DNA of 46,228 nt from an uncultured Bacteroidia bacterium (lineage in GTDB: Bacteria > Bacteroidota > Bacteroidia > Bacteroidales > UBA932). A model generated the notes under the pieces. It was not told the origin of the DNA. It did not search any database and saw nothing but the letters and a program-made list of their open reading frames with translations. Of the stretch, positions 22,459 to 31,155 are shown piece after piece; position 1 is the first letter of the stretch; each line of letters opens with the position of its first letter. Location of the stretch: NCBI GenBank assembly GCA_902779785.1, contig CACZDC010000008.1:1-46228 (forward strand), in the 5' to 3' direction. A program made the position numbers and the translations under genes.

Positions 22459-23163
22459 ATGGAAGAAAACAAACAGGCGGCAAGAATTCAAACCTCTATT
22501 CTGAATGCCGCGGAAAAGAAAATCCTCGTATGGATGGCCGAGAGAATGCCTTCGTGGGTAAGCTCTGATATGCTTACCTTCGTCGGTTTTATCGGCTCCT
22601 GCATAATCGCTGCCGGATACGCCCTGTCAAACCTTAATCTGCAGTGGCTCTGGCTCGCATCTTTCGGCCTTCTGGTCAACTGGTTCGGAGATTCGATGGA
22701 CGGATCCCTCGCCCGAGTCCGCAATGCCCAGCGCAAGACTTATGGCTTCTACATCGACCACAACGTGGACGTAATCAATGAAGTGATAATGTTCGTGGGC
22801 GTCGGAATGAGCCCGCTGGTGAACCTGAGTTTCGCGATGTTCGCCCTGGTCGGCTATTTTATGCTCAGCATCTATGTCTACATAGACTGCCACCTCAAGG
22901 GAGAAATGCGACTGACCTACGGAGGTCTCGGACCGACAGAGTTCCGCCTCCTTCTGATCCTAGTCAACACCTTGTTCATCTTCATCCCCTGGCTGAGCGA
23001 GTGGAAGGTTGAAAAAGTCATCTTCCACAATGTCTTCCAGGTCGGCATTATGGACTATATCGCCGTAGCGATCGCAGCCTTGCTTCTGATCTTCTATCTG
23101 GTCAGTTTCTTCAAGGACGCCCGCTATTTCTCGAAGATAGATCCGCCCAAGAATAAAAAGTAA
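22459..23163 (+). CDS. CDP-alcohol phosphatidyltransferase
   Basis: 234 residues from the ATG at 22459. This is a polytopic membrane protein with about six helices and the family catalytic signature at about 78-102: D-x2-DG-x2-AR-x9-G-x3-D-x3-D, read as GDSMDGSLAR followed by YGFYIDHNVD. All four aspartates are present. Members transfer a phosphatidyl group from CDP-diacylglycerol to an alcohol such as glycerol-phosphate, serine or inositol-phosphate; the acceptor cannot be read from sequence. It lies between the GlsB- and GlsA-like genes and overlaps the latter's start (TAATG), which suggests that phospholipid and aminolipid synthesis are coordinated. Confidence 0.88.
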   Translation: MEENKQAARIQTSILNAAEKKILVWMAERMPSWVSSDMLTFVGFIGSCIIAAGYALSNLNLQWLWLASFGLLVNWFGDSMDGSLARVRNAQRKTYGFYIDHNVDVINEVIMFVGVGMSPLVNLSFAMFALVGYFMLSIYVYIDCHLKGEMRLTYGGLGPTEFRLLLILVNTLFIFIPWLSEWKVEKVIFHNVFQVGIMDYIAVAIAALLLIFYLVSFFKDARYFSKIDPPKNKK

Positions 23164-24029
23164 TGTCCATCATCACGCCGGAAAAAGCCTGCGAACTGTC
23201 CCCCTTGTTCAAGGGGAGAATGGGCAGAGTGTTGTTCCGTGCAGCAATGTCAATCACGGGTTTGGCGAAGGCAAATGCCACTCACGAGCGTCTGGAAGCC
23301 ATTGATTGCCCGCCTGGTCCAGCCTTTGCCAAGGGCATAATGGATGACCTCGGAGTGGATTTCAGCATCGGAAATCCCGAGCGGCTGAAAACGCTGCCCG
23401 AAGGAGCGTTCATCACGGTTTCCAACCACAATTACGGCCATATCGACGGTATCTGCCTGGTAGACCTTATCGGACATGTAAGGCCGGAAACAAAAGTGAT
23501 GGTCAATGAATTCCTGATGTGGATATGGGGCCTGGCACCCAATTTCATCTCCGTCAGCCCCAAAACCAATGCCAGTACGGGAGTTTCATCCACAAGCATA
23601 AGCGGTATCAAGGCCGCCCTTTCCCAGATACGCGAAGGCGGCCCCCTGTCCCTCTTCCCCTCCGGCGCCGTAGCGGACCTCAAGCCACGCGAGCACTGGA
23701 TTATCCGGGAAAGAGACTGGCAGGACGCTGCCGTCCGGCTCATACAAAAGGCCCGAGTCCCGGTCGTCCCCATCCGTTTTTTCGACAGGAATTCCTGGTT
23801 ATACTATTCTCTGGGTCTGATTGACTACCGGATCCGTTTTGTCCGCCTTTTCCACGAGGCCTACAACAAAAAGGGCACACATCCCCGTCTGGGAATAGGC
23901 GAAACCATTTCCGTGGAGGAGCAGGCCGCCTGCCCGGACCTTCAGTCACTGAAGGCCCTTCTTCGCGGAAAAGTCGACGAAATGCTGCTTCCAGACAAGT
24001 TCACACTCCGTTCAGAGCTAGATATTTAA
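23163..24029 (+). CDS. GlsA/PlsC-like O-acyltransferase
   Basis: 288 residues of the 1-acylglycerol-3-phosphate acyltransferase fold. The catalytic block is SNHNYGHIDG (His and Asp as in the NHPFGGIDG form of OlsA/GlsA-like enzymes, with NYGH instead of PFGG). The acceptor block is LFPSGAVADL, where many relatives read FPAGE or FPEGT. The enzyme would esterify the hydroxyl of an N-acyl glycine or a lyso-phospholipid. A peripheral membrane location is likely. The start overlaps the previous stop. The gene order with the GlsB-like protein is the main support for a glycine-lipid role. Confidence 0.78.
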   Translation: MSIITPEKACELSPLFKGRMGRVLFRAAMSITGLAKANATHERLEAIDCPPGPAFAKGIMDDLGVDFSIGNPERLKTLPEGAFITVSNHNYGHIDGICLVDLIGHVRPETKVMVNEFLMWIWGLAPNFISVSPKTNASTGVSSTSISGIKAALSQIREGGPLSLFPSGAVADLKPREHWIIRERDWQDAAVRLIQKARVPVVPIRFFDRNSWLYYSLGLIDYRIRFVRLFHEAYNKKGTHPRLGIGETISVEEQAACPDLQSLKALLRGKVDEMLLPDKFTLRSELDI

Positions 24030-24039
24030 AATAATATCT

Positions 24040-24047
24040 TATCTTTG
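24040..24047 (+). promoter_or_regulatory. -7 promoter element of the DUF5686 gene (TATCTTTG)
   Basis: TAnnTTTG ends 4 nt before the ATG at 24052. The bases between (AGGG) look like a ribosome-binding site, but they would lie upstream of or at the transcription start. Confidence 0.55.
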
Positions 24048-24051
24048 AGGG

Positions 24052-26517
24052 ATGAAAAGACTGTGGGGCATATTGATGCTGTTTGTCTGTGTCGGAGTCG
24101 CGGCTCAGTCAACCCGTATAAAGGGCAAGGTTCTGGACGCCGATACACTCGAGCCGCTGCCTTTCGTGGGCGTTTATTTCGATGGGACGACAATCGGCAT
24201 TTCCACTGATCTCGAAGGCAATTTCGCCCTTGAAACCCGCTCCAGGGATGTCAGCACACTGACTGCCCACCTTCTCGGCTATGAAAGCCAGAGCATACAG
24301 ATTACTCCGGGCACTTTCTCCAATGTCACCTTCCGCCTCAGGCAGGACCTGAACCAGCTCAATGCCGCGACGGTAAAACCCGACGACCGCTATATCCGTT
24401 CCATACTTGACAGAATCGACAGGGCCCGGGACAGGCATAATCCCGAACGCGGCCCGGACTGGACGGCGGATCTTTACAGCCGTATGGAGGTCGATGCCAC
24501 AAATATGGAAGACATTGTCTCTCTGGGGATATTCAAGGATAAACTCAAGTTCGTCCTTGACTACAAAGACACATCCGCAATCACCGGCAAATCCTTCATT
24601 CCCATAATGATTTCCGAGAACCAGTCCAGGAAATACCACGTCGAGCCGGAGATCAACAAGGAAGTGATGATTTCCAGCCGTATCTCGGGAGTCCCGCAAG
24701 ACAATTTCCTCAGGCAGTTCACCGGATCGTACCTTCTGAGCACCAATTTCTACGATGCTACGATCCATATCTACAACCTCGATGTCCCCTCTCCTGCAGC
24801 ACGCTCAGGCAGGGCCTTCTACAACTATTTCCTGGTTGACAGTCTGATGGTTGACGGAAGGAAGACCTACACTCTCCGCTTCCATCCCAAGAAACTTGTG
24901 ACCTCCCCGGTAATGGACGGAGAACTGAGCATAGACGCCGAAGATTTCGCCATCCGTTCCGTCCACGCACAGCTCGCAAACCAAGCCAATGTCAACTGGG
25001 TCCGTCACATCAACGTAGACATTGAGAATGAGAGACTTCCCGACGGAAAATGGTTCTTCAAGGACGAGCGGCTGTTCCTGGATCTGGCCGTTAGCCTGAA
25101 CGACAATTCCAAGATAGTTTCTATGCTCGCCCGCCGCCAGCTGCACTATTCTAATCCGGATTTCAGCAAAGTAACGGAAAAGGAGATTCTTGCTGACAGC
25201 GATCCTGTAATAGTCAAGCACTCCGTGGAGAAGAGCCCGGAGGAATGGGAGCAGATCCGCCCCTTCGAACTGACCGAAAGGGAAAAGGGCGTGTTCGATA
25301 TGGTTGAACGCATCGAAGAAAGCAAGGCATTCAAATGGACATATTCCATTTCCGAAATGTTCGTGACCGGCTTCCTGGAGAACAAGAACATAGGCCTCGG
25401 CTATGGACCTTGGGCAAGGACCATCACTTTCAACGGGACTGAAGGACTGCGCCTGCAAGTCGGCGGCAAGACCTTGAAAGAATTCTCCAAATTCATCCGC
25501 CTGTACGGATACCTGGGCTACGGATTCAAGGACAAGAAATTCAAATGGGACTCTTCCGTCGAATTCATTTTCCGGCGAGACAAGACTCGCAAGCTGACGC
25601 TTTCCGCCCGCAACGACTGGGAGCAGCTGGGACGTGGAAGCGGCATTTTCGGAGAGGAAAACATTTTCAATTCCCTCTTTGCCCAAGGTAGCTACGACCG
25701 CCGTAGCCTGGCTCGCCAATACACTGTGAAGTACGAGCACGAGTGGACCACGCATTTCAATAACTATCTAAGTCTCAGGCATTTCCGGCTCCTGGCCAAC
25801 GAGGAGGTTCCTCTCATCAGACCTGACGGAAGTTATGCGGATTTCTTCACGGTGAATGAGCTTCACTACAATGCCCGCTTTTCCTGGGACGAGAGAGTCA
25901 ACCGCGGATTCTTCACCAAGATGGAGATATTCACGCGCTTCCCCATCATCACCCTCGATATTGCGGGAGCGATGAACGGAATATCTCCTGAAGACTACAA
26001 ATATCTCCGCAGCGAACTGACTTTCGACTGGCGGATTTCGGCCGGTGCCATTGGTTTTGGTATGGCCCACATTAACGGCGGAGCTATCTGGGGCTCAATT
26101 CCCTATCCTTTGCTGAAACTGCACGAAGGCAACCAGACCTACTTCCTTGACAAAGCGGCATTCTCCTGTATGGACTATTACGAGTTCGCCTCAGACCGCT
26201 GGGTTACAGCCTTTTACGAGCACAATTTCAACGGCTTCTTCCTTGGAAAAATCCCTCTGATCAAGAAACTGGACCTTCGTGAAATAGTCACTGCACGCGC
26301 TGCCTGGGGCACTCTAACGCCTCAGAACAGGGAGAATGCTCCATATCGGCTGATGGAAAACACTGACAGCCTTGAAAAGCCCTATTTTGAAGTGGGTGTA
26401 GGTATAGGCAACATTTTCAGGATGCTGCGCCTCGACTGTTTCTGGAGGCTCAATCACCTGTCGGACAATCCGAAACGCAATTTCGCCTTCAACATAGGCC
26501 TGGATATGGCCTTCTGA
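24052..26517 (+). CDS. DUF5686 outer-membrane protein with carboxypeptidase-like regulatory domain
   Basis: 821 residues. A signal peptide (MKRLWGILMLFVCVGVAAQ) is followed by a CarboxypepD_reg-like/CNA-B beta sandwich at about 22-105 (IKGKVLDADTLEPLPFVGVYF, then ISTDLEGNFAL). A long DUF5686 region follows, and the C-terminal 400 residues form many amphipathic strands ending in phenylalanine (GLDMAF), as in outer-membrane beta-barrels. Family function is unknown. It is a common, TonB-receptor-like but plugless protein of Bacteroidota. It lies 22 bp after the GlsA-like gene with its own -7 box, and its stop abuts the stop of the convergent gene with no gap. Confidence 0.87.
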   Translation: MKRLWGILMLFVCVGVAAQSTRIKGKVLDADTLEPLPFVGVYFDGTTIGISTDLEGNFALETRSRDVSTLTAHLLGYESQSIQITPGTFSNVTFRLRQDLNQLNAATVKPDDRYIRSILDRIDRARDRHNPERGPDWTADLYSRMEVDATNMEDIVSLGIFKDKLKFVLDYKDTSAITGKSFIPIMISENQSRKYHVEPEINKEVMISSRISGVPQDNFLRQFTGSYLLSTNFYDATIHIYNLDVPSPAARSGRAFYNYFLVDSLMVDGRKTYTLRFHPKKLVTSPVMDGELSIDAEDFAIRSVHAQLANQANVNWVRHINVDIENERLPDGKWFFKDERLFLDLAVSLNDNSKIVSMLARRQLHYSNPDFSKVTEKEILADSDPVIVKHSVEKSPEEWEQIRPFELTEREKGVFDMVERIEESKAFKWTYSISEMFVTGFLENKNIGLGYGPWARTITFNGTEGLRLQVGGKTLKEFSKFIRLYGYLGYGFKDKKFKWDSSVEFIFRRDKTRKLTLSARNDWEQLGRGSGIFGEENIFNSLFAQGSYDRRSLARQYTVKYEHEWTTHFNNYLSLRHFRLLANEEVPLIRPDGSYADFFTVNELHYNARFSWDERVNRGFFTKMEIFTRFPIITLDIAGAMNGISPEDYKYLRSELTFDWRISAGAIGFGMAHINGGAIWGSIPYPLLKLHEGNQTYFLDKAAFSCMDYYEFASDRWVTAFYEHNFNGFFLGKIPLIKKLDLREIVTARAAWGTLTPQNRENAPYRLMENTDSLEKPYFEVGVGIGNIFRMLRLDCFWRLNHLSDNPKRNFAFNIGLDMAF

Positions 26518-27150
26518 TCACTTGCCGATATAAGCTGCTATTTCATCTACGTTTTTGGAGATTCCAAGAGACGAATCCACCACAAGTATGGGCTTGCGGA
26601 AGCGTTTTGCCTTGCGATAAGCTTCAAGCGGATTGAAACCCGGCGAGACCAGGATCAGCCCGGCGAGTTTGTCCGGATTGTCAAATGCTGCAGCACAGGC
26701 AGCCGGGCAGCCGTTTCCTTCTGCAAGAAGATATGTCGCCTTCTTGTCTGTGAAGCGATGAGCACGAATCTTTTCAATCACTTTCTTTACCCTCGCAGCA
26801 CGTTCATTCTCCCCTTCTCCCAGATTGAAACAATAGGCTATATAGCCAAGGCCCGCCATCTCCCGGCACCAGCGGTCTCCGTGGGCGGTGTCCTGGCAAT
26901 AAATGACTGCAGGGCGGTTCCCCTCGACTCCTTCCGGACGATAGATGACGCCCTCGATTTTCCCTTCTCCATCGTGGAAAGATAGCGATTCAGTAACTAC
27001 TGCAGTTTTTGTAACAGAAGCCTTTACAGTACTCTGGGGACTGTTTTTCCTGACAAACCAAAGGGCGACGAAGGCAATGATTGCGAGTATTGCGGCCACC
27101 GTTGCTATCACGGCCAGACGGAGCAGGACTTTTTTAAAGAATTCGTTCAT
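26518..27150 (-). CDS. Membrane-anchored alpha/beta-hydrolase-like protein lacking the usual nucleophile
   Basis: 210 residues. One N-terminal transmembrane helix (AVIATVAAILAIIAFVALWFV) anchors an alpha/beta-hydrolase-like domain. It keeps the fold's phrases (GVIYRPEGVEGNRPAVIYCQDTAHG, and LAGLILVSPGF near the C-terminus), but the nucleophile elbow reads LAEGNGCPAA, where an active hydrolase has GxSxG. The serine position is thus glycine or asparagine, and the domain is short. It may be a degenerate, non-catalytic hydrolase or bind something instead. It is the last gene of the run that starts with the arginase-like gene, 12 bp after the SEC-C gene. Confidence 0.6.
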   Translation of the reverse strand: MNEFFKKVLLRLAVIATVAAILAIIAFVALWFVRKNSPQSTVKASVTKTAVVTESLSFHDGEGKIEGVIYRPEGVEGNRPAVIYCQDTAHGDRWCREMAGLGYIAYCFNLGEGENERAARVKKVIEKIRAHRFTDKKATYLLAEGNGCPAACAAAFDNPDKLAGLILVSPGFNPLEAYRKAKRFRKPILVVDSSLGISKNVDEIAAYIGK

Positions 27151-27162
27151 ATCTATTACAGG

Positions 27163-28413
27163 CTAATTCATATTCTTTCCGTGACAATGCATATAGCGAA
27201 GTCCGCTTCCGCAAGGGCAGGGATCGTTCGGGGCGACGTGGGGAATGGCCATCCCAAAGGGAAAGCCCTTTGGTAGGAGTGCGGAAAGCCTCTCAAGGGT
27301 CTCGTCTGCCTCAATCCGGTCGGAATAGCCCTCGGAAATGGTCGGACGCGGCATAGACCAGACAGGCTGGCCCTCGTCATAAGGCACATACGGTGGATCG
27401 AAGGCCGGGATTTCGACTTTAAGGACTCCGCACTGCTCCGCACTGTGGCCATACAGCGCCCAACGGGGAATACTGTTGGCATAGTTACGCAGGACCTTCA
27501 TAAACAAGTCGAAGGTATGAGGCTCGTGAAGCTGATATTCAGTCATATCCACAATCTCAAAGAGGGAATGCTCGTCCCTCGGAAGCTGCGACTCCATCCA
27601 GATGTCATACTCCGTCTGGATCAATTCGAAGCCATCGAAACCGAGACGTCTCAACATCTTGACCAGTTCCTTCCCTTCCTCCGACTTGAGACCTACTGTA
27701 AAGAAAGGAGCTCCGCTGCCGGCATCCAGCGCTTCTTCATAAGTGAATCGGGCATAGTTTTCCTCACTCATCAGCTCTGAACGCATCCTGAAAATCTCCT
27801 CGGCATCCATCACAAGCGGCGAACAGATATAGTCGCCGTATTCGTCGGTAAAACGGTTGCTCTTGACCAGGGACGAGTTCTTGAGTATTCTTGTAAGGCC
27901 CTCATAGTCAGAGGAATGCTCGATGTCATAATAATCCATCAAAAGGTCTACGAAACGGTCTGTCGGGAGTATGCCATATAGATTGAGGTAACCCAGGCCT
28001 ATCCTCTCAATCTGGAAACGACCGCTTTTTTCCCCGCTGCTGATTGCCTTCTCCACGTGCGGAGCGACAATATCATAGACCTCGGAGCGCAGCCAGACCT
28101 TATGGTACTGACTGTCGGAGTCGTCATAATCCACAAGGCCGACCAATTCGAGGATCGAAGGGTAGTCGGCATAATCGAGAAGCTGCACATTGTCCGCTCC
28201 GGCGTGGACGAGCTGACGGAGGAGGCGGATGTCCCTCTCCTGGAGATTTTCCAGCCAAAGCTGAGGTTTGTGGGCAAGATAAGTTGCGAGACTCTCAACC
28301 AACTCCTCCTTCCTCATACGGGAACGGACGGGGCCTCCGAGGAGAGACCCCAGATCCTCGAGCTCCACTTTCCGGAACCCCTCAAGTACTGTACGTATGG
28401 TCCTTTCTTTCAT
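27163..28413 (-). CDS. SEC-C motif protein of unknown function
   Basis: 416 residues. Only the last 20 are recognisable: NDPCPCGSGLRYMHCHG, the zinc-binding SEC-C motif (CPCGSG-x4-CHG) also found at the end of SecA, often involved in protein or ribosome contacts. The first 390 residues are a mostly helical, acidic region without a recognised motif; the N-terminal 70 residues (KVELEDLGSLLGGPVRSRMRKEELVESLATYL) resemble a SAP-like or helix-turn-helix fold. The gene starts 4 bp after the lpd stop, so it is co-transcribed with the glycine cleavage genes, though a functional link is not evident. Confidence 0.8.
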   Translation of the reverse strand: MKERTIRTVLEGFRKVELEDLGSLLGGPVRSRMRKEELVESLATYLAHKPQLWLENLQERDIRLLRQLVHAGADNVQLLDYADYPSILELVGLVDYDDSDSQYHKVWLRSEVYDIVAPHVEKAISSGEKSGRFQIERIGLGYLNLYGILPTDRFVDLLMDYYDIEHSSDYEGLTRILKNSSLVKSNRFTDEYGDYICSPLVMDAEEIFRMRSELMSEENYARFTYEEALDAGSGAPFFTVGLKSEEGKELVKMLRRLGFDGFELIQTEYDIWMESQLPRDEHSLFEIVDMTEYQLHEPHTFDLFMKVLRNYANSIPRWALYGHSAEQCGVLKVEIPAFDPPYVPYDEGQPVWSMPRPTISEGYSDRIEADETLERLSALLPKGFPFGMAIPHVAPNDPCPCGSGLRYMHCHGKNMN

Positions 28414-28417
28414 TCAA

Positions 28418-29755
28418 TCAAGCATTTGCAGCGGCCTGGATTATTTCTCCGAGCGTAGGATGGGAATGAATGGCAGAGCGCAGTTCATCAATCCCCGTGC
28501 CACAGGCAATCAGAGCGGAAACTTCCTGGACCAGATCGGCGCTGTGAGCGCCGAAAATATGGCAGCCAAGAATCTTCCCGGATTCCCGTTCAACTATCAG
28601 TTTGCACATCCCGTCTGTCTCACCCATTGCGACAGCCTTGCCGTTCGAACGATAAAAGGATTTCAGGCAGACAATGTCCATACCCTCGCAATCGGCCTCG
28701 GTCTTACCCGTCATAGCCGCCTCAGGGACGGTAAAAACGGCCGCCGGGACTGTTGAAAGGTCGATTTGGTCTACTTTTCCCGAAGCAGGCTGGCCGGCGA
28801 GAATATGGTTGAGGGCCCTGCGTCCCTGGAAGCTGGCGGCGTGGGCAAGCATCATACCTCCGGTCAGGTCGCCTACAGCATATACGGATGCCAACGAGGT
28901 TTGCATATATTCGTTGACACAGACACCGCGCGGAGTATATTCAATTCCGACCTCGTCCAGATTGAGCGAGGAAAGATTCGGCCTGCGGCCGACTGCCATA
29001 AGCACTAAATCAGCTTCTACGCTAAGTTCCTTATCTTTCTGGACATACTGCACGCAGAATCCGCCTTCTGTCTTTCTGACAGACTTTACGGCTGCTGAAG
29101 TTTCTATCGAGATTCCTCTCTTGGAAAGACTCTGTTTCAGCCGCTTGGCTATATCCTCGTCGAAGCGTGGCAGAATCGTCTTGCAAAATTCCAGGACGCT
29201 CACTTCAGAGCCGAAGCTACGGAATATGGAGGCAAATTCCAGCCCGATCACTCCGCCTCCGATGACAGCAAGTCGCCTTGGAACTTCTTTCAGAGACAGG
29301 ATGTCAGCTGAGTTGATGCAGAGCTCAGCCCCCTCGATAGGAAGCGAAGCCGAAACCGAACCCGTCGAGAGCAAAATATAATCTGAAACTATCTCTGTCC
29401 CGTTCACCACGACGGTATGGGCGTCTTTAAGTGAGGCTTTCCCGAAGATCACATTCACTTTCTTGAGCAGGAATTCAATCCCCTGCCTAAGCTGCTCCAG
29501 AACAGCATTTTTACGCTGCTGTACGGCGGAAAAGTCGAAATTGCATTCCGCTTTAATGCCAAACTCGCCGGCTCCGCGGATTTCATCCATAAGCGAGGCG
29601 GCCTTGCACAGAGCCTTGGTAGGTATGCAGCCTTCGTTCAGACAAGTCCCGCCAAGGGGACCGTCTGTAATCAAAGTGACATCAATCCCCTTCTTGACGG
29701 CCTCAATTGCGGTTTCATAACCGCCGGGACCTGCTCCTATGACAGTCAGTTTCAT
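28418..29755 (-). CDS. lpdA: Dihydrolipoyl dehydrogenase (L-protein of the glycine cleavage system)
   Basis: 445 residues, slightly shorter than the usual 460-475. This FAD enzyme reoxidises the dihydrolipoyl arm with NAD+. Landmarks are the FAD loop GAGPGGYE (7-14), the redox disulfide C38-C43 in GGTCLNEGCIPTK, the NAD loop VIGGGVIGLEFAS, GRRPNLSSLNLDEVG, AVGDLTGGMMLAHAA and the catalytic pair H432/E437 in HSHPTLGE. The position directly after gcvPB points to service in the glycine cleavage complex, though it may also serve 2-oxo acid dehydrogenases. Confidence 0.95.
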   Translation of the reverse strand: MKLTVIGAGPGGYETAIEAVKKGIDVTLITDGPLGGTCLNEGCIPTKALCKAASLMDEIRGAGEFGIKAECNFDFSAVQQRKNAVLEQLRQGIEFLLKKVNVIFGKASLKDAHTVVVNGTEIVSDYILLSTGSVSASLPIEGAELCINSADILSLKEVPRRLAVIGGGVIGLEFASIFRSFGSEVSVLEFCKTILPRFDEDIAKRLKQSLSKRGISIETSAAVKSVRKTEGGFCVQYVQKDKELSVEADLVLMAVGRRPNLSSLNLDEVGIEYTPRGVCVNEYMQTSLASVYAVGDLTGGMMLAHAASFQGRRALNHILAGQPASGKVDQIDLSTVPAAVFTVPEAAMTGKTEADCEGMDIVCLKSFYRSNGKAVAMGETDGMCKLIVERESGKILGCHIFGAHSADLVQEVSALIACGTGIDELRSAIHSHPTLGEIIQAAANA

Positions 29756-29758
29756 CTT

Positions 29759-31153
29759 TTAATTGTCCTGATATTTTAGAATGGGATTTCTTGCCGCAGT
29801 AGTTTCGTCGGGCCTGGAAATAGGTGTAGAGTGAGGCGCCTCCTGCAGGGTTGCAGGATTCTCCGCCGCTTCACGGGCTATCTCCCTCATAACATCAATA
29901 AAGGCATCGATTGTTTCCTTGGACTCTGTTTCAGTGGGCTCGATCATCAGTGCCTGGTGGAAAAGGAGAGGGAAATAAATCGTAGGAGCGTGGAAACCGA
30001 AGTCCAGAAGGCGCTTGGCCACATCCAGGGTAGTCGCACCGTGGACATCGTCGTGGGCGCCGTCATTCACAAGCCCGTCAAATACGAACTCGTGCTTGCA
30101 TACACCTTCGATCGGCAGACGGTATACATCCTTCAAGCTTTCCTTTATATAATTTGCCGAAAGTACCGAGTACTCACCCACTTTAGCTATATTCTCACGC
30201 CCCAGCATCAGGATATAGGCGTATGCGCGGAGAATCACACCGAAGTTTCCTCTCCAGCCCGACACTTTAATCCCTTCCATACACTCCTTCAGATGAGCGG
30301 CCACTCCAACCGGACCGCTTCCCGGACCGCCTCCGCCGTGCGGCGTGGAGAAGGTCTTGTGGAGGTTCAGGTGCATAATGTCGAAGCCCATATCCCCGGG
30401 ACGAACTACGCCCATCAGAGGGTTCATATTGGCTCCGTCATAATAGAGCAGGCCTCCGGCACCGTGGACCAGGGAAGCGATCTCATCTATCTGGGTCTCG
30501 AAGAGCCCCAGGGTATTGGGATTAGTCATCATAATTCCGGCGACGGTCTCATCCAGCAGCGGCTTCAAGGCTTCGACGTCAATCCTGCCGTTTGCAAGTG
30601 ACTTGACTTCAACTACTTCCAGTCCGCAGACCGCAGCGGATGCCGGATTGGTTCCGTGGGCGCTGTCAGGGACTATGACCTTGGTCCTGGCCAAATCTCC
30701 ACGACGGATATGGTACTGACGCATTATCATCAGTCCGGTCAGTTCTCCGTGGGCACCGGCACAGGGGGCGAAAGTAAAGGCCGCCATACCAGTGATCTCG
30801 GAAAGTGCTTTTTCCATTTCTCCATAGATTCTCTCTATCCCCTCGGCTTTCTGCAGCGGATGAACTCCGGCGAAGGCCGGCATCGACGCTATTTCCTCGT
30901 TGATTTTGGGATTATACTTCATCGTGCAGCTTCCGAGCGGATAGAAGCCCGTATCCACACCGAAGTTCATCTGTGAGAGAAGCGTATAGTGGCGCACCAC
31001 CTCAAGCTCGCTAAGTTCCGGCAACAGAGCATCTTCCGAACGTCGGAGAGAGTCCGGCACGGCTTCCGCGACAGGGAAATCATTTGCGGGAAGACTATAG
31101 CCTGTACGTCCTTTGCGAGAGAGTTCAAATACAAGTTTATCGTAGTATTTCAT
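29759..31153 (-). CDS. gcvPB: Glycine dehydrogenase (decarboxylating) subunit 2
   Basis: 464 residues forming the C-terminal half of the P-protein, here a separate polypeptide. The PLP lysine lies in [21 protein letters not shown]. Other conserved blocks are [40 protein letters not shown] and [13 protein letters not shown]. With GcvPA it decarboxylates glycine and passes the aminomethyl group to lipoyl-GcvH. Its start is 2 bp after the gcvPA stop. The last 25 residues ([20 protein letters not shown]) are a non-conserved extension. Confidence 0.96.
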   Translation of the reverse strand: MKYYDKLVFELSRKGRTGYSLPANDFPVAEAVPDSLRRSEDALLPELSELEVVRHYTLLSQMNFGVDTGFYPLGSCTMKYNPKINEEIASMPAFAGVHPLQKAEGIERIYGEMEKALSEITGMAAFTFAPCAGAHGELTGLMIMRQYHIRRGDLARTKVIVPDSAHGTNPASAAVCGLEVVEVKSLANGRIDVEALKPLLDETVAGIMMTNPNTLGLFETQIDEIASLVHGAGGLLYYDGANMNPLMGVVRPGDMGFDIMHLNLHKTFSTPHGGGGPGSGPVGVAAHLKECMEGIKVSGWRGNFGVILRAYAYILMLGRENIAKVGEYSVLSANYIKESLKDVYRLPIEGVCKHEFVFDGLVNDGAHDDVHGATTLDVAKRLLDFGFHAPTIYFPLLFHQALMIEPTETESKETIDAFIDVMREIAREAAENPATLQEAPHSTPISRPDETTAARNPILKYQDN

Positions 31154-31155
31154 AG

